From NCBI GenBank assembly GCA_902385655.1, contig CABMGO010000003.1, forward strand, positions 176,456-240,455: 64,000 nucleotides of DNA, read 5' to 3'. The notes under the pieces were generated by a model that saw only the letters and a list, made by a program, of their open reading frames with translations, was not told the DNA's origin and searched no databases. Shown here piece by piece: positions 47,868-57,779 of the stretch (the stretch's first letter is position 1; each line of letters starts with the position of its first letter). This DNA is from an uncultured archaeon (GTDB taxonomy: Archaea > Nanobdellota > Nanobdellia > Pacearchaeales > GW2011-AR1). A program made the position numbers and the translations under genes.

Positions 47868-48731
47868 TTATCTGTCAAGCATCCCACATGCTGCTTCAAT
47901 ATCTGAACCTCGAGATTTTCTAATAAAACACTTCCAGCCGGCTTTAATTATTTCTTGTTTAAAGTGTTCAACTATTTCTTCATCTGATTTTTGAAAATTT
48001 CCAGAAGGATTAAATTCAATCAAATTGAAAAGCATTTTTTTTGGCCATTTAAATGAAATTAATTTTTTCAGATCTTTTTCTGAATCGTTTACTCCCTTAA
48101 TCATAGAATATTCAACCATAACATATTTTTTGTTATTGCTCTTATCTAGATATTTTTTTGTAAATGAGATTATTTCTCTCAATGAAGCTGCGCCAGGAAT
48201 AAGCTCTTTTCTAACCTTGTCAAAAGGAGAATGCAGAGAAAGAGCTATGTTGAAATGAATATTTTCTAACCTATCTAAGGTGTTCAGGCAAGATGTTGAA
48301 ATTGTTATTCGGTTATATGAAATTGGAAGTTCTTTGTGAATTCTTTCTGCGGCCTCAAGAACATTTTTTAGATTTAAAGTTGGTTCTCCCATTCCCATGA
48401 ATACGATGGATTGAATTTTTTTTCCAATTATATCTTGTGCAATTTTTGCCTGTTCAAAAATTTCTTCCGGTGAAAGATTGCATTTGAAACCTAACTTTCC
48501 AGTATAACAAAATTTACAACCTACGGGGCAACCCACTTGACAAGAGATACAAACTGTATTTTTTTCATCCTTACTTTGCTCCGAATTTGCATTCAGTATT
48601 TCTTGACTTTTGTTGCCTTGCATGGATTTCTTCGAAAGCGAATTCGTCGGAATAACCACCGCAATATGTCCCTTGTCGAAAATTAATTTTTTTGTTCCGT
48701 CCGAAGATTCTTGAATTTTATTAAGTGCCAT
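47868..48731 (-). CDS. rlmN: RlmN-like radical SAM RNA methyltransferase
   Basis: CQVGCPVGCKFCYTGKLGFKCNLSPEEI; terminal AACGML Cys. Confidence 0.9.
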   Translation of the reverse strand: MALNKIQESSDGTKKLIFDKGHIAVVIPTNSLSKKSMQGNKSQEILNANSEQSKDEKNTVCISCQVGCPVGCKFCYTGKLGFKCNLSPEEIFEQAKIAQDIIGKKIQSIVFMGMGEPTLNLKNVLEAAERIHKELPISYNRITISTSCLNTLDRLENIHFNIALSLHSPFDKVRKELIPGAASLREIISFTKKYLDKSNNKKYVMVEYSMIKGVNDSEKDLKKLISFKWPKKMLFNLIEFNPSGNFQKSDEEIVEHFKQEIIKAGWKCFIRKSRGSDIEAACGMLDR

Positions 48732-50436
48732 TTCTTTTCCTTAAACTTTCGTATAAAAAGAGGAAATAATCTTTTTTTAAAGACTTTGCCATTTTTTCTA
48801 CAATTAATTCAGGAGTAGAATTTGCAAGCCTCCCAAGGACAGGGTTGTGGTCTACAATAAGCTCATAATTTTCTGTAAGGCCCTTCGCTTCAATCCCGTC
48901 AATTCTACAATTTTTTGGTAGGAAATCTTTTATTTCCTGACCGAGATGAGTCGCTATAATTAAAAAGCAGTTTTTGTCTAGAAAATATTCTGCCGTTGAA
49001 ACAATTATCTCCCCGGCTACTCCTGGCTCCGTAACTGCTTCGATTTCATCAGCTAAAATTAAAGTTCTTTCCCCAGGATTTATTTCAGACATTTGAGTTA
49101 AAAGAGTTTCAAATGCACCTTTAGACATCGAACCCTTGTTTTTTGCAAAATAATAAACTTCTGAGAAAATAGGAAGACTTGTCTCGCCTGAAACTGGCAT
49201 CCCCATAAGAGAAAGAGACACTAACTGAATTATGTGCTCGATTAAAGTTGTTTTCCCGCCAGAATTTGCTCCAGTTAAAATTGAACATCTCACATCTTTC
49301 AGATTAAATGAAATTGGTTGAGCATTTGAAAGAAATAAATTTTTTGATTTATTTATTTCTAAATTGGATGAAACTTTTGGATAATGAGATAGTTTATTAT
49401 TAAATTTTGAAATTCCAGCTATAAAATCAAAATAAATTAGTTCTTGTTCTAATTTTTTCAATAAATTTGGAATCTCTTTTATTTTTGCTGAATGTTTTTT
49501 TACCATCGCTGCAGAATTTGTAAATTCTTGAGTTGATTGTCTCTTGAGATAATTCTCAACTTCCTTTTCTTCCAATCTTAATGGAACTGAGATGTCAAAA
49601 AGTTCTTCTGGAATTCCTGACGTAGAAATTTCTTTTTCAATTAAAATCTGAATTTCTTTTGGAATTCCTTTGCTTAGAAGAGAAATAACTGAATCGCCCG
49701 AAAGAGTCATATTTTTTATTTGATTTAAAATAGAACTATTTATTTTATCCAAAGCAACTTCAATATCTCTTTGAGTTATATTTGTTTTTTGTTTTTCTTC
49801 AATTAATGGAAGAATTTCTTTTAACTTATTTCTCAATTCGGAAAGCTCTGCGTTCAAGTCTAATTGATCCAATTTTTCAATATTAAATTTCCATCCAGAT
49901 AAATTTGAAAGAAATCTTTCTAAGTATACATTCTCTATATCGTCGATAAAAACAGATTGAGGAAGCCTTTCAAGCGCAGTTTCATAATTTTCACAATCGA
50001 TTACTTGAACTAGATCATATCTTTCTAAACCATTAAGATCAGAATCTGAATTTATGAAAACAACTGGACAGCCGAGCTTTTGGAGCTGTATCAAAGTTGA
50101 TTCGCTTTCTGTGACAACACAAACGTCATATTTTGGTTTCCAAAATGGTCTAATTTTCTGAAGAGATCTTAATTCTGAATTATTTAATTGGGGAAGTGTC
50201 TTGAAGAAAGCTTGTCTTTTTTCAATTTCTTTTTCTGAGTCTGCAAAGTTGAATAATTTTAAAATTTGTTTTGTATCTGAAAAGATAAAATTGTCAGAGA
50301 TTAAGTCTAATACTCTCGAATAAACATCTTTAGCATCTTTTGTTTTTAGAACCATACTTGGCTGAGATCTAGCAGTATTTCTATCAAATAAAGATAAATT
50401 GTTCTCTTGTATAAATTTCAATACCTCTTCGCGCAT
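48721..50436 (-). CDS. MutS2-like ATPase without Smr domain
   Basis: GANSGGKTTL, LILADEIEAVTEPG. Confidence 0.85.
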   Translation of the reverse strand: MREEVLKFIQENNLSLFDRNTARSQPSMVLKTKDAKDVYSRVLDLISDNFIFSDTKQILKLFNFADSEKEIEKRQAFFKTLPQLNNSELRSLQKIRPFWKPKYDVCVVTESESTLIQLQKLGCPVVFINSDSDLNGLERYDLVQVIDCENYETALERLPQSVFIDDIENVYLERFLSNLSGWKFNIEKLDQLDLNAELSELRNKLKEILPLIEEKQKTNITQRDIEVALDKINSSILNQIKNMTLSGDSVISLLSKGIPKEIQILIEKEISTSGIPEELFDISVPLRLEEKEVENYLKRQSTQEFTNSAAMVKKHSAKIKEIPNLLKKLEQELIYFDFIAGISKFNNKLSHYPKVSSNLEINKSKNLFLSNAQPISFNLKDVRCSILTGANSGGKTTLIEHIIQLVSLSLMGMPVSGETSLPIFSEVYYFAKNKGSMSKGAFETLLTQMSEINPGERTLILADEIEAVTEPGVAGEIIVSTAEYFLDKNCFLIIATHLGQEIKDFLPKNCRIDGIEAKGLTENYELIVDHNPVLGRLANSTPELIVEKMAKSLKKDYFLFLYESLRKRNGT

Positions 50437-50452
50437 AGTAATGGCACCGATC

Positions 50453-51310
50453 TTAATTTTTTAAGGTTTTGTATGCTTCTTTAATATCGTTAAGGTTCTT
50501 TGCAGAAACAAGCTTTTCTCGAATTTCTTTTGCATTCTTTAGACCTTTTGTGAAGTTCATTGCCTGAAACTTTATTTGAGCATATTTTATACCGTACTTT
50601 TCTGCTAGTTTAAGATAATCAAAGAAGGTTATTTTTTGTTTTGTCTTTCCTAAAAGTTCACTAAAAATGGAAGGGTTTCCTATTGCTTCTCTCCCAATCA
50701 TAAGAAAATCAAATTTTTTTAAAAGTTCTTTACAATTAACCTTGTTTACATTTCCAGAGTAGATTACTGGAAGTTTTGTTGACTTTTTTACTAATTCTGC
50801 AAACTCTAAATCTGGTTTTCCAGAGTAACCTTGATCTTTAGTTCTCGGATGAATGCAAATTGCGTCAACGTATTTTTCTGCCATTTTTATTATTGGAAGA
50901 GTATTTGAAGATTTTCTTAGTTTGATAGTAATTGGTTTTTCGGTAGACAAACGCATTATTTTCAAAATTTCTTCTATTTTTTCAGGCTTGTCTTGAAGAA
51001 AAACACCAACCTCATTTCTTTTTGCAATAGGAGAGGGGCAGCCAAGATTTAAATCCCAAAGAGAAACTTGAGAGTCATATTTTTTTATGAACTCTTTTAC
51101 AAAATCTGTAGAGTTGCACATGATCTGAATTGCAGGTTTATCTTCGAGAAAAATTTTTTCTTTCGTTCTTGGTGAATACATTCCAGTAAAATTTAATCCT
51201 GATCCTGATTTTTTACATAAAATCCTAAAGGCAATATCATTTGGCTCAAGCATCGGAGCTAGAAAAAATCTATTTTTGAAATTTAAATTTCCAATTTTAT
51301 TTACTTGCAT
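50453..51310 (-). CDS. tRNA-dihydrouridine synthase family protein
   Basis: FLAPMLEPNDIAFR, DLNLGCPSP, IHPRTKDQGYSG, IGREAIGNP. Confidence 0.9.
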   Translation of the reverse strand: MQVNKIGNLNFKNRFFLAPMLEPNDIAFRILCKKSGSGLNFTGMYSPRTKEKIFLEDKPAIQIMCNSTDFVKEFIKKYDSQVSLWDLNLGCPSPIAKRNEVGVFLQDKPEKIEEILKIMRLSTEKPITIKLRKSSNTLPIIKMAEKYVDAICIHPRTKDQGYSGKPDLEFAELVKKSTKLPVIYSGNVNKVNCKELLKKFDFLMIGREAIGNPSIFSELLGKTKQKITFFDYLKLAEKYGIKYAQIKFQAMNFTKGLKNAKEIREKLVSAKNLNDIKEAYKTLKN

Positions 51311-51830
51311 TTGATTGATTGGACAAATAATCTTTAACTGTTTGTATCGCCTGGTCTTGAGATTGATTTGAAATATTAATGTTAAATTGCTGAGCATACT
51401 GCTGATAATTTGCTTGAGTTAAATTATTCAAATATTCAGTAATTTTTTCTTGCGTGAAATTGTTTAGAGTTCGTATGTCGCAGGCAGACTTTGCAAGGGA
51501 CAATCCTTCCTCGGCTTGACTTTTTAGTGTGGGAATGTCATTGCATGTATAAGGTAACCCTTGATAATTTGTAGAAACATAGTAAATGATAGGGTTTGAA
51601 CAAGCGGAGTTAGCTTTTAATTCTAAAAGAATAGCTCTTGTTTCTATCGAGGATATTTTTGAACAGTCTCCTTGTTCTAGTTGAGTTATTTCTGACTTTA
51701 TTTCATTCTGTTGAGAATTTATTGTTCCAATTAAATCGTAAACCTGATAAGCAGTTATGCCTGCAACTAGAATAATTAATAAAAAGATTATCAAAAATAT
51801 TTTCCCAATCAAACCTTTTTTGTTTTGCAT
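51297..51830 (-). CDS. membrane-anchored hypothetical protein
   Basis: N-terminal TM, helical. Confidence 0.6.
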   Translation of the reverse strand: MQNKKGLIGKIFLIIFLLIILVAGITAYQVYDLIGTINSQQNEIKSEITQLEQGDCSKISSIETRAILLELKANSACSNPIIYYVSTNYQGLPYTCNDIPTLKSQAEEGLSLAKSACDIRTLNNFTQEKITEYLNNLTQANYQQYAQQFNINISNQSQDQAIQTVKDYLSNQSNASK

Positions 51831-51871
51831 GGTTTAGATAGGAAATAGGTATTTATAAAGATTAATCCAAA

Positions 51872-52438
51872 CTAATTAACCTCATACTCATAAACTTTGT
51901 CGTAGGGAATATACAAATCACAGGTTTCTTTTACAGAAAGATTTTCCATTAATTTTCTGAATAGACGAATTGAATTGCCGTGAGCAGAAATTACTACATT
52001 CACTTTATTTTTTCTCATGTAAGATTTTAGGAACTTGATAAATTCCCTTACTCTTTTGTCAATATCCTTAAAAGACTCACCTTTGGGAGGTCGAGAGTCC
52101 CATCCTCTGTGCCATAAATCGTATTCTTTGACTCCAAACTTTTTTACAATTTCTAAGTGCGTTTTTCCATTGAGAGTTCCATAGTTTCTTTCTATCATCC
52201 GGTCGTCTTCAAAAAAATGAAGGCATTCTGGATGCATTAAAGCTACTTCTTTTAAAGTATCTAAAGAACGTGAGAGAGATGTATGGAATGCGACTTGGAA
52301 CTTTTTATCTCGAAGTCTTTCTGCGACAATTTGAGCATCTTCCTTACCTGCTTTTGTTAGTTTAGAATCCATGAATCCTGTGAACTTATTGTCCCGATTG
52401 AATTCGGTTTGACCGTGCCTAAAAATATAGATTTTCAA
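51872..52438 (-). CDS. histidine phosphatase superfamily protein (phosphoglycerate mutase-like)
   Basis: FRHGQTEFN, SAHGNSIR. Confidence 0.92.
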   Translation of the reverse strand: MKIYIFRHGQTEFNRDNKFTGFMDSKLTKAGKEDAQIVAERLRDKKFQVAFHTSLSRSLDTLKEVALMHPECLHFFEDDRMIERNYGTLNGKTHLEIVKKFGVKEYDLWHRGWDSRPPKGESFKDIDKRVREFIKFLKSYMRKNKVNVVISAHGNSIRLFRKLMENLSVKETCDLYIPYDKVYEYEVN

Positions 52439-52498
52439 ATTTTTGTCCCTCTTTAGATTATTTAGTAATAAGAGTATAAAAACATTTTTATAGAGGGT

Positions 52499-52846
52499 TT
52501 GGTTTGGAATTTAATGATACTTTGGATAATAATTGGGATTGTTGTATCAATTTTAATTACTAGTCTTTTCCATGCTGAACATCTCTTAAATAGAATAAAG
52601 GTTTTCTTATTTGTTTTAGTTGCTCTTATTGTACTCTTTTCAATTATTGGTTTTTTTACTTCAAATAGTTCGAATTTAAATTCTCCAAAGGGAATTATAT
52701 CTTCAGTTTATGGATATTTTGGATGGCTTGGGGAGAAGGGACTACAATTAGTGACAGTTGGGCAGGGTACAATCAATACTGTTGGGAATATTATTAAAGA
52801 TAACCAGACAACTGTTCAGAGTAAGATTAGTGACGGCAGAAAATAG
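52499..52846 (+). CDS. small membrane protein
   Basis: two TM segments. Confidence 0.55.
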   Translation: MVWNLMILWIIIGIVVSILITSLFHAEHLLNRIKVFLFVLVALIVLFSIIGFFTSNSSNLNSPKGIISSVYGYFGWLGEKGLQLVTVGQGTINTVGNIIKDNQTTVQSKISDGRK

Positions 52847-52982
52847 TTTTTTCTAAGTCTTCCTCTCCTCAAATGATTAGCTTCGTGCCTTTGGCAAATA
52901 AGAAATTATAGAACTTACTTTCTTTGCCAATCATTTTCGGTTCGAACGTCTGCCCTTCGAATTTAATATGGATCTAGCGAAG

Positions 52983-53501
52983 TCAGGCCGTTCTCAATTT
53001 CACGCCAACATCTAATTTACCTATTTCGCATACGTCCTCAATAATTCCAGAAGGTCTTGCGACCTTTTCACAGATAGAAACGAACGTATCTCTCCCAACT
53101 ATGGAAGACTGATTTGAGTTATAGATCTCATAGTATGTACAATTTTCTGCAGGACATCTTATTTGTTCTGCAGGTATTGGATAAATTTTTCGCACTTTAA
53201 TGTAAGCAACGGGCCAGAAATCCTTATATCGGTCAGCATTAGATGCAAAAACTAGCAGCTTGTCTTTGTCTAGGCAGAAACTTTTTTGAGAATCGCAGTT
53301 TAACTCAGGCATATTTGAAATTGTTTCTAGAGATGATATTGCGAGATTGATTTGTTGAGCTTCGTAAGTTGACTTTACATCTTTTGAGTAAAACATCACT
53401 AAAAAAAGTCCAGCCATTGCAAAAAATATGAAGACAAATAGCAACATAAAAGCCATTTGCTGAATCTGCATATCCGCTTTTTTGTTTACCATACTCCACA
53501 A
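52983..53501 (-). CDS. pseudopilin-like membrane-anchored protein
   Basis: short basic N-terminus + single hydrophobic helix. Confidence 0.55.
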   Translation of the reverse strand: MWSMVNKKADMQIQQMAFMLLFVFIFFAMAGLFLVMFYSKDVKSTYEAQQINLAISSLETISNMPELNCDSQKSFCLDKDKLLVFASNADRYKDFWPVAYIKVRKIYPIPAEQIRCPAENCTYYEIYNSNQSSIVGRDTFVSICEKVARPSGIIEDVCEIGKLDVGVKLRTA

Positions 53502-54451
53502 CCACCTCTTTCAGCTTCTTTTTTCATTTGAAGTTGTTTTCCAACTTGGAAAAGAGTTGGCAAATCTTGAGCTGTCGCATTAATTGTCTGTTGAGAAAAT
53601 GAATCTAAATCTGCGTTGAGATTTGTGCTACAACCTCTTGCATCCATTAAATTAGCTTTTTCATAATATGTATCTGCAATTTGAGCAGTACGATATAAAA
53701 GTCGTTTTACATTGCACTCATAAAGATCTTTATTAGAAAAAATTGCTCCGTAAAGTAAATCGCCGATGTAATTCACATTGCCGTCATCTTTAGAAACGGT
53801 TCCAGTTTCATATTGGTCTTTACATTCATTTGAGTTAAAACATGTTCCAGATACAGTCATGTTGCAGTTATCTGCATAACCAAAACAGACTCGAGTTGTT
53901 TTCTCTGAACAAGTGTTATTTTCTGAGTCTTGTATTTTTATTTTGGGAGGATTAAGTCCCATGATTTCCTCTTTTATTCTTAGAGGAGGATTAACTAGGC
54001 AATATTCTGTGGTAGAAATGAAAAGCATGTCAGCTACTGGAAAACCAAGTTCGAATTTTTTGGAGAAAATATAATAATCTTTTCCGAAAGATTGTTGCGC
54101 AAAAATATATTTGTTAGGAATTTTTATTTCAATTGGTGTTGGAGGATTTTTTTTGAGAGCATCGGATTCTGTAACTGTTGAAAGCATATGATAACCAAAG
54201 CCAGTATCATAACATGAAGGATTTAGCTGAGTATTTACTCCAAATGAAATTTTACTTGTTTTCGCCTCGACAAAACCAGTTTGCAGCGGATCTGTTAAAA
54301 TTTCTAAAGATTTAGAAACAGAAGTGTCTCCAGCAGTTTTTAGAACTCCTCCGAATTTTACTGCGAAAAATATAGCCAAGAGTAAGAATGCAGTACCGGC
54401 AATTATTGCGAAAAGCCAGACAAAATTAAAATCTCCTTTTTTTGAAATCAT
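53486..54451 (-). CDS. pseudopilin-like membrane-anchored protein
   Basis: MISKKGDFNFVWLFAIIAGTAFLLLAIFF, Cys-containing ectodomain. Confidence 0.6.
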   Translation of the reverse strand: MISKKGDFNFVWLFAIIAGTAFLLLAIFFAVKFGGVLKTAGDTSVSKSLEILTDPLQTGFVEAKTSKISFGVNTQLNPSCYDTGFGYHMLSTVTESDALKKNPPTPIEIKIPNKYIFAQQSFGKDYYIFSKKFELGFPVADMLFISTTEYCLVNPPLRIKEEIMGLNPPKIKIQDSENNTCSEKTTRVCFGYADNCNMTVSGTCFNSNECKDQYETGTVSKDDGNVNYIGDLLYGAIFSNKDLYECNVKRLLYRTAQIADTYYEKANLMDARGCSTNLNADLDSFSQQTINATAQDLPTLFQVGKQLQMKKEAERGGCGVW

Positions 54452-54984
54452 TTTATAACTACGCCTCTCCCATACTGTGAAGGCTCATAAACTATTTGAA
54501 CTTTTCCATTCGCGTCGACACAATAGGGATTTTTCATTCTTGTTATTGCACTGACATTTAGAAATTTTATATTAGTTGGAGATAAACCGCAAGATTTTCC
54601 CCCAGGAACTAAGAAAGTGTTTACATTATCAAATTCATAAATATTTATTTCTTCATAAACTTTTAAATCACCAGTTAGAGGAGCAGATAAATTTGCAAAA
54701 CAAAGCTTGTCAGCTCCAGGGAAATTTAATTGGATTTCTCTTGAGTAAGAAGAAGATTGATATGCGGTTTGAACTTCTTTCTGCAAGCTATCAATTGAAA
54801 GTCCTATATTTGAACAAGCATTTAAACTAAGAAAATATCTTACTCCCCATACTGCGCCGAATACAAAAATAATTATAAGGATTATTGAGAATAAAAATCC
54901 GAAAGACATTCCTACTCCTGCTTCTTGACCTCTTTTTCCGATAGGAAATATGGAGCAAGGAGATTGCTTTCTTTTGTTTTTCAT
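54448..54984 (-). CDS. pseudopilin-like membrane-anchored protein
   Basis: GKRGQEAGVGMSFGFLFSIILIIIFVFG N-terminus. Confidence 0.6.
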   Translation of the reverse strand: MKNKRKQSPCSIFPIGKRGQEAGVGMSFGFLFSIILIIIFVFGAVWGVRYFLSLNACSNIGLSIDSLQKEVQTAYQSSSYSREIQLNFPGADKLCFANLSAPLTGDLKVYEEINIYEFDNVNTFLVPGGKSCGLSPTNIKFLNVSAITRMKNPYCVDANGKVQIVYEPSQYGRGVVIK

Positions 54985-54985
54985 T

Positions 54986-57712
54986 TTACAAAAAGTTCTC
55001 TGTTGGTCTTACAATCAATGAGCAGTCTGTTGGAAGACTTCTGTATTGATCTTGGCATTTTATATAATATGTCTTGTCTGAGAACCAAGGAGTGATATGT
55101 GTTGTTGAATTTGCAGGAGACATTGGGCTTCCCTCATTAAGAAAATCGCAGTTCTCATTGGAAAAGAAACACTCAGAGTTCTGAGGAGTTACTATCTTAA
55201 GATAATCGTCTTCTTCATATACTCTTGCAATTAAAGGAGCATTGGGATCAATGTTTACTGTGAAACTAGTTGAGTTCTCAGCAACATTTCCTCCGGCGTC
55301 GACACATTTTACTGTGTAAGTATATGTTCCACTTGTTAAATCTAATCTTTGAGTGTGTATTCCATCCGCTTTGTTTGTATCAAAGAACTGTACAAAACTA
55401 TTATCTGCACCAGTTGTAGAGTAATAGCAAATTGCTTGACCATTATCACAACCGAATAACGTCGAGGTTGACATTTCTATTGGCATCGGACTTATTGTTC
55501 CATAAATAGTTTCATTGGGTCTTATTGATCCCATCTTTAGTGGATTACTTGATCTTAAGCTAAATTTGTAACTCTCTAAATTTGTATTCCTTTTTGATTC
55601 ATTTATCCCAGGTTGGTCTTTACATCTTACATAAAAGTCAGATCCACTTTGAGAAACCCCAGTCAATACTGTGTTACAAGGGTAAAGCTGTAGAGCATTG
55701 ATTTCGGTTACAGAAGTTGCGCAAGACATATTGTTTTGCATACTTTCATAGTTTTGATCTTGAGTACTCCACCTACATTCTGCAGGTTCATTTGTGTAGA
55801 AAGTCATACTTGAATTTAGAGAAGTTGCAGCAACACAACTATCTGTAGGTATTGAAGTAACGCTGACAGCGGGAGGAGTCGTATCTGGAGAGGGATCGAC
55901 GCATAAGCTCATCTCATAATCTGCCTCGTTGGTATTGCCCATAGAATCTTTACATTTTATGAAAAGATTTAACTGCTTCCCATTTTCTAAACTAATTGAA
56001 GAGTTCTCAAAAGAATCTGCACTTGGAAGTGAAAGTGTTTCTGTATGGTTGTAATCGTATAAGTTGCTTCCTCCGAAGTAAGTAGTCATCACAGAATAAT
56101 TTTTACCCTCGACATAATCGATTTTACATTGTGCAGGCTCATTTGTTTGTATTCCGAATGTTATTGGAGTATATGGTTTTATACATCCTGTTGTTGTATC
56201 GCTAGATTTTATTTTAAAGCCTGCTCCAGGAGGATTATTTTTCACATCAGTGTATTTTAAGTCTGTTGGATCTAAAACATCAGCATAGGGACTAATGATA
56301 GGAGAAGAAACGTCCCTAACATTTTGATTTACACATCTTTCTGAGGAAGTCCCCGCATTGATAATTCCACAAGATTGACCAAGAGATTTACATCTATATT
56401 CTGAACAAGGCAGTGTTGGATCTGAATTACATAATTCACAGTCACTTCCACCATGAGGAGCTTGCCAAGGCATACATTTGAATGTTACAGTTTCTGTTCT
56501 CGTAGTTTGTTTTTTGTACATTGAGTTGTAAATTATCCAAGCTGTTGCCGCTCCGACTGCTAATTGAGTCCAGCCAGAACTTAGAACTGTACCAGTCTTT
56601 GTTCCTTCGAGTTTAGTTCCTAAATATGTTCCCTTTCCGAAAAGACCGCCAACAACACTTCTTCCAGCTAAAATACCTCCGAATACAGCAGCCTGCAATG
56701 CCTTAGCTGATTGAGAATTATTAGAACCAAAAAAACCACCAAATACTCCGACAAATCCTGCAACTGCTGTTGCCCAAACTGCTCCTTGAACGACATAGCC
56801 TAAACTGTAAGAATATTTTTCCAAACCAAATGAACCTTGACCAAGGGATTCTTGCTTAACAGGTTGTGTATTCGCAGAGTCTAGTTTGGCCGAATTTAGA
56901 GAATCCTTCGATACTGAATAAGTATTTCCTGCATTTGGCCCATCGGTCCATTTTACAGTATATGTTCCATCCGCATTTACAGAAACAATCTCTCCGTGAA
57001 CTCCTGCCCCTGAAATTATTTTATTTCCTGCTGAAAAAGATGATGAAACCAAGTTACTTGCTGCACTAAATTCGTTAATCATTTCTTCAGTAGTTGCTTG
57101 AGAATTTTGTTTGATTGGTGCTGCGGCAGGAGATGGCCCTGCGTTCCCCGTAGATGAAGAAGTAGCTAAATCAAAACTACTTGATGGATTAAAACTAACC
57201 GAAGTTTGAGAAGTTATTTTTGACCAAGTACTACTCGTAGGAGAACGTGTATATGTGTCAGGACCAATACTTACGTAGTAATTACCATCAGTACCTATTC
57301 TTTTTATTGGTCCCCCAAATGCAGTTGCATAATTACTAGGTAAACCTGTGGAATCTACAATTACCTCGCCAGTAATAGCCATGCTAGTCAAGTCCACAAT
57401 TCCTGCTCCTGATTGGCCTGCGCCAGTGTAAGAATTGATGTTATTCTTTGAAGATTTTTTGTTGTTGATTAAGTTATTTATTATGTCTGAAATTGTTGTA
57501 TAATGTTTTTCTGTTGTCGTAACATTTTCTATAGGTATCTCATTTCCATCTTTATCCACAATTATTTGGCCAGGTTTTAATTCCGAGGCTTTAATCATTT
57601 TTAATTCTGAAGCAAATGCTAGTGGAGAAAGAAGCATTAAGAATAGCATAAATACTGAAATAACCTGAATTTTATTTTTTATTTTCATTTTGCGAATCTG
57701 CCTCCTTCGCAA
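54986..57712 (-). CDS. large secreted Cys-rich protein with Ig-like repeats
   Basis: signal peptide, TNEPAxC repeats; homologous to C-terminal part of 60619-64000 product; real start probably the internal ATG giving MKIKNKIQ. Confidence 0.75.
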   Translation of the reverse strand: MRRRQIRKMKIKNKIQVISVFMLFLMLLSPLAFASELKMIKASELKPGQIIVDKDGNEIPIENVTTTEKHYTTISDIINNLINNKKSSKNNINSYTGAGQSGAGIVDLTSMAITGEVIVDSTGLPSNYATAFGGPIKRIGTDGNYYVSIGPDTYTRSPTSSTWSKITSQTSVSFNPSSSFDLATSSSTGNAGPSPAAAPIKQNSQATTEEMINEFSAASNLVSSSFSAGNKIISGAGVHGEIVSVNADGTYTVKWTDGPNAGNTYSVSKDSLNSAKLDSANTQPVKQESLGQGSFGLEKYSYSLGYVVQGAVWATAVAGFVGVFGGFFGSNNSQSAKALQAAVFGGILAGRSVVGGLFGKGTYLGTKLEGTKTGTVLSSGWTQLAVGAATAWIIYNSMYKKQTTRTETVTFKCMPWQAPHGGSDCELCNSDPTLPCSEYRCKSLGQSCGIINAGTSSERCVNQNVRDVSSPIISPYADVLDPTDLKYTDVKNNPPGAGFKIKSSDTTTGCIKPYTPITFGIQTNEPAQCKIDYVEGKNYSVMTTYFGGSNLYDYNHTETLSLPSADSFENSSISLENGKQLNLFIKCKDSMGNTNEADYEMSLCVDPSPDTTPPAVSVTSIPTDSCVAATSLNSSMTFYTNEPAECRWSTQDQNYESMQNNMSCATSVTEINALQLYPCNTVLTGVSQSGSDFYVRCKDQPGINESKRNTNLESYKFSLRSSNPLKMGSIRPNETIYGTISPMPIEMSTSTLFGCDNGQAICYYSTTGADNSFVQFFDTNKADGIHTQRLDLTSGTYTYTVKCVDAGGNVAENSTSFTVNIDPNAPLIARVYEEDDYLKIVTPQNSECFFSNENCDFLNEGSPMSPANSTTHITPWFSDKTYYIKCQDQYRSLPTDCSLIVRPTENFL

Positions 57713-57779
57713 GACAGCAAGTTTATCGAGCTGTCGCTATTGTTCTTGACTGCTATGAGCAAAGCGAATTTATTGCATG

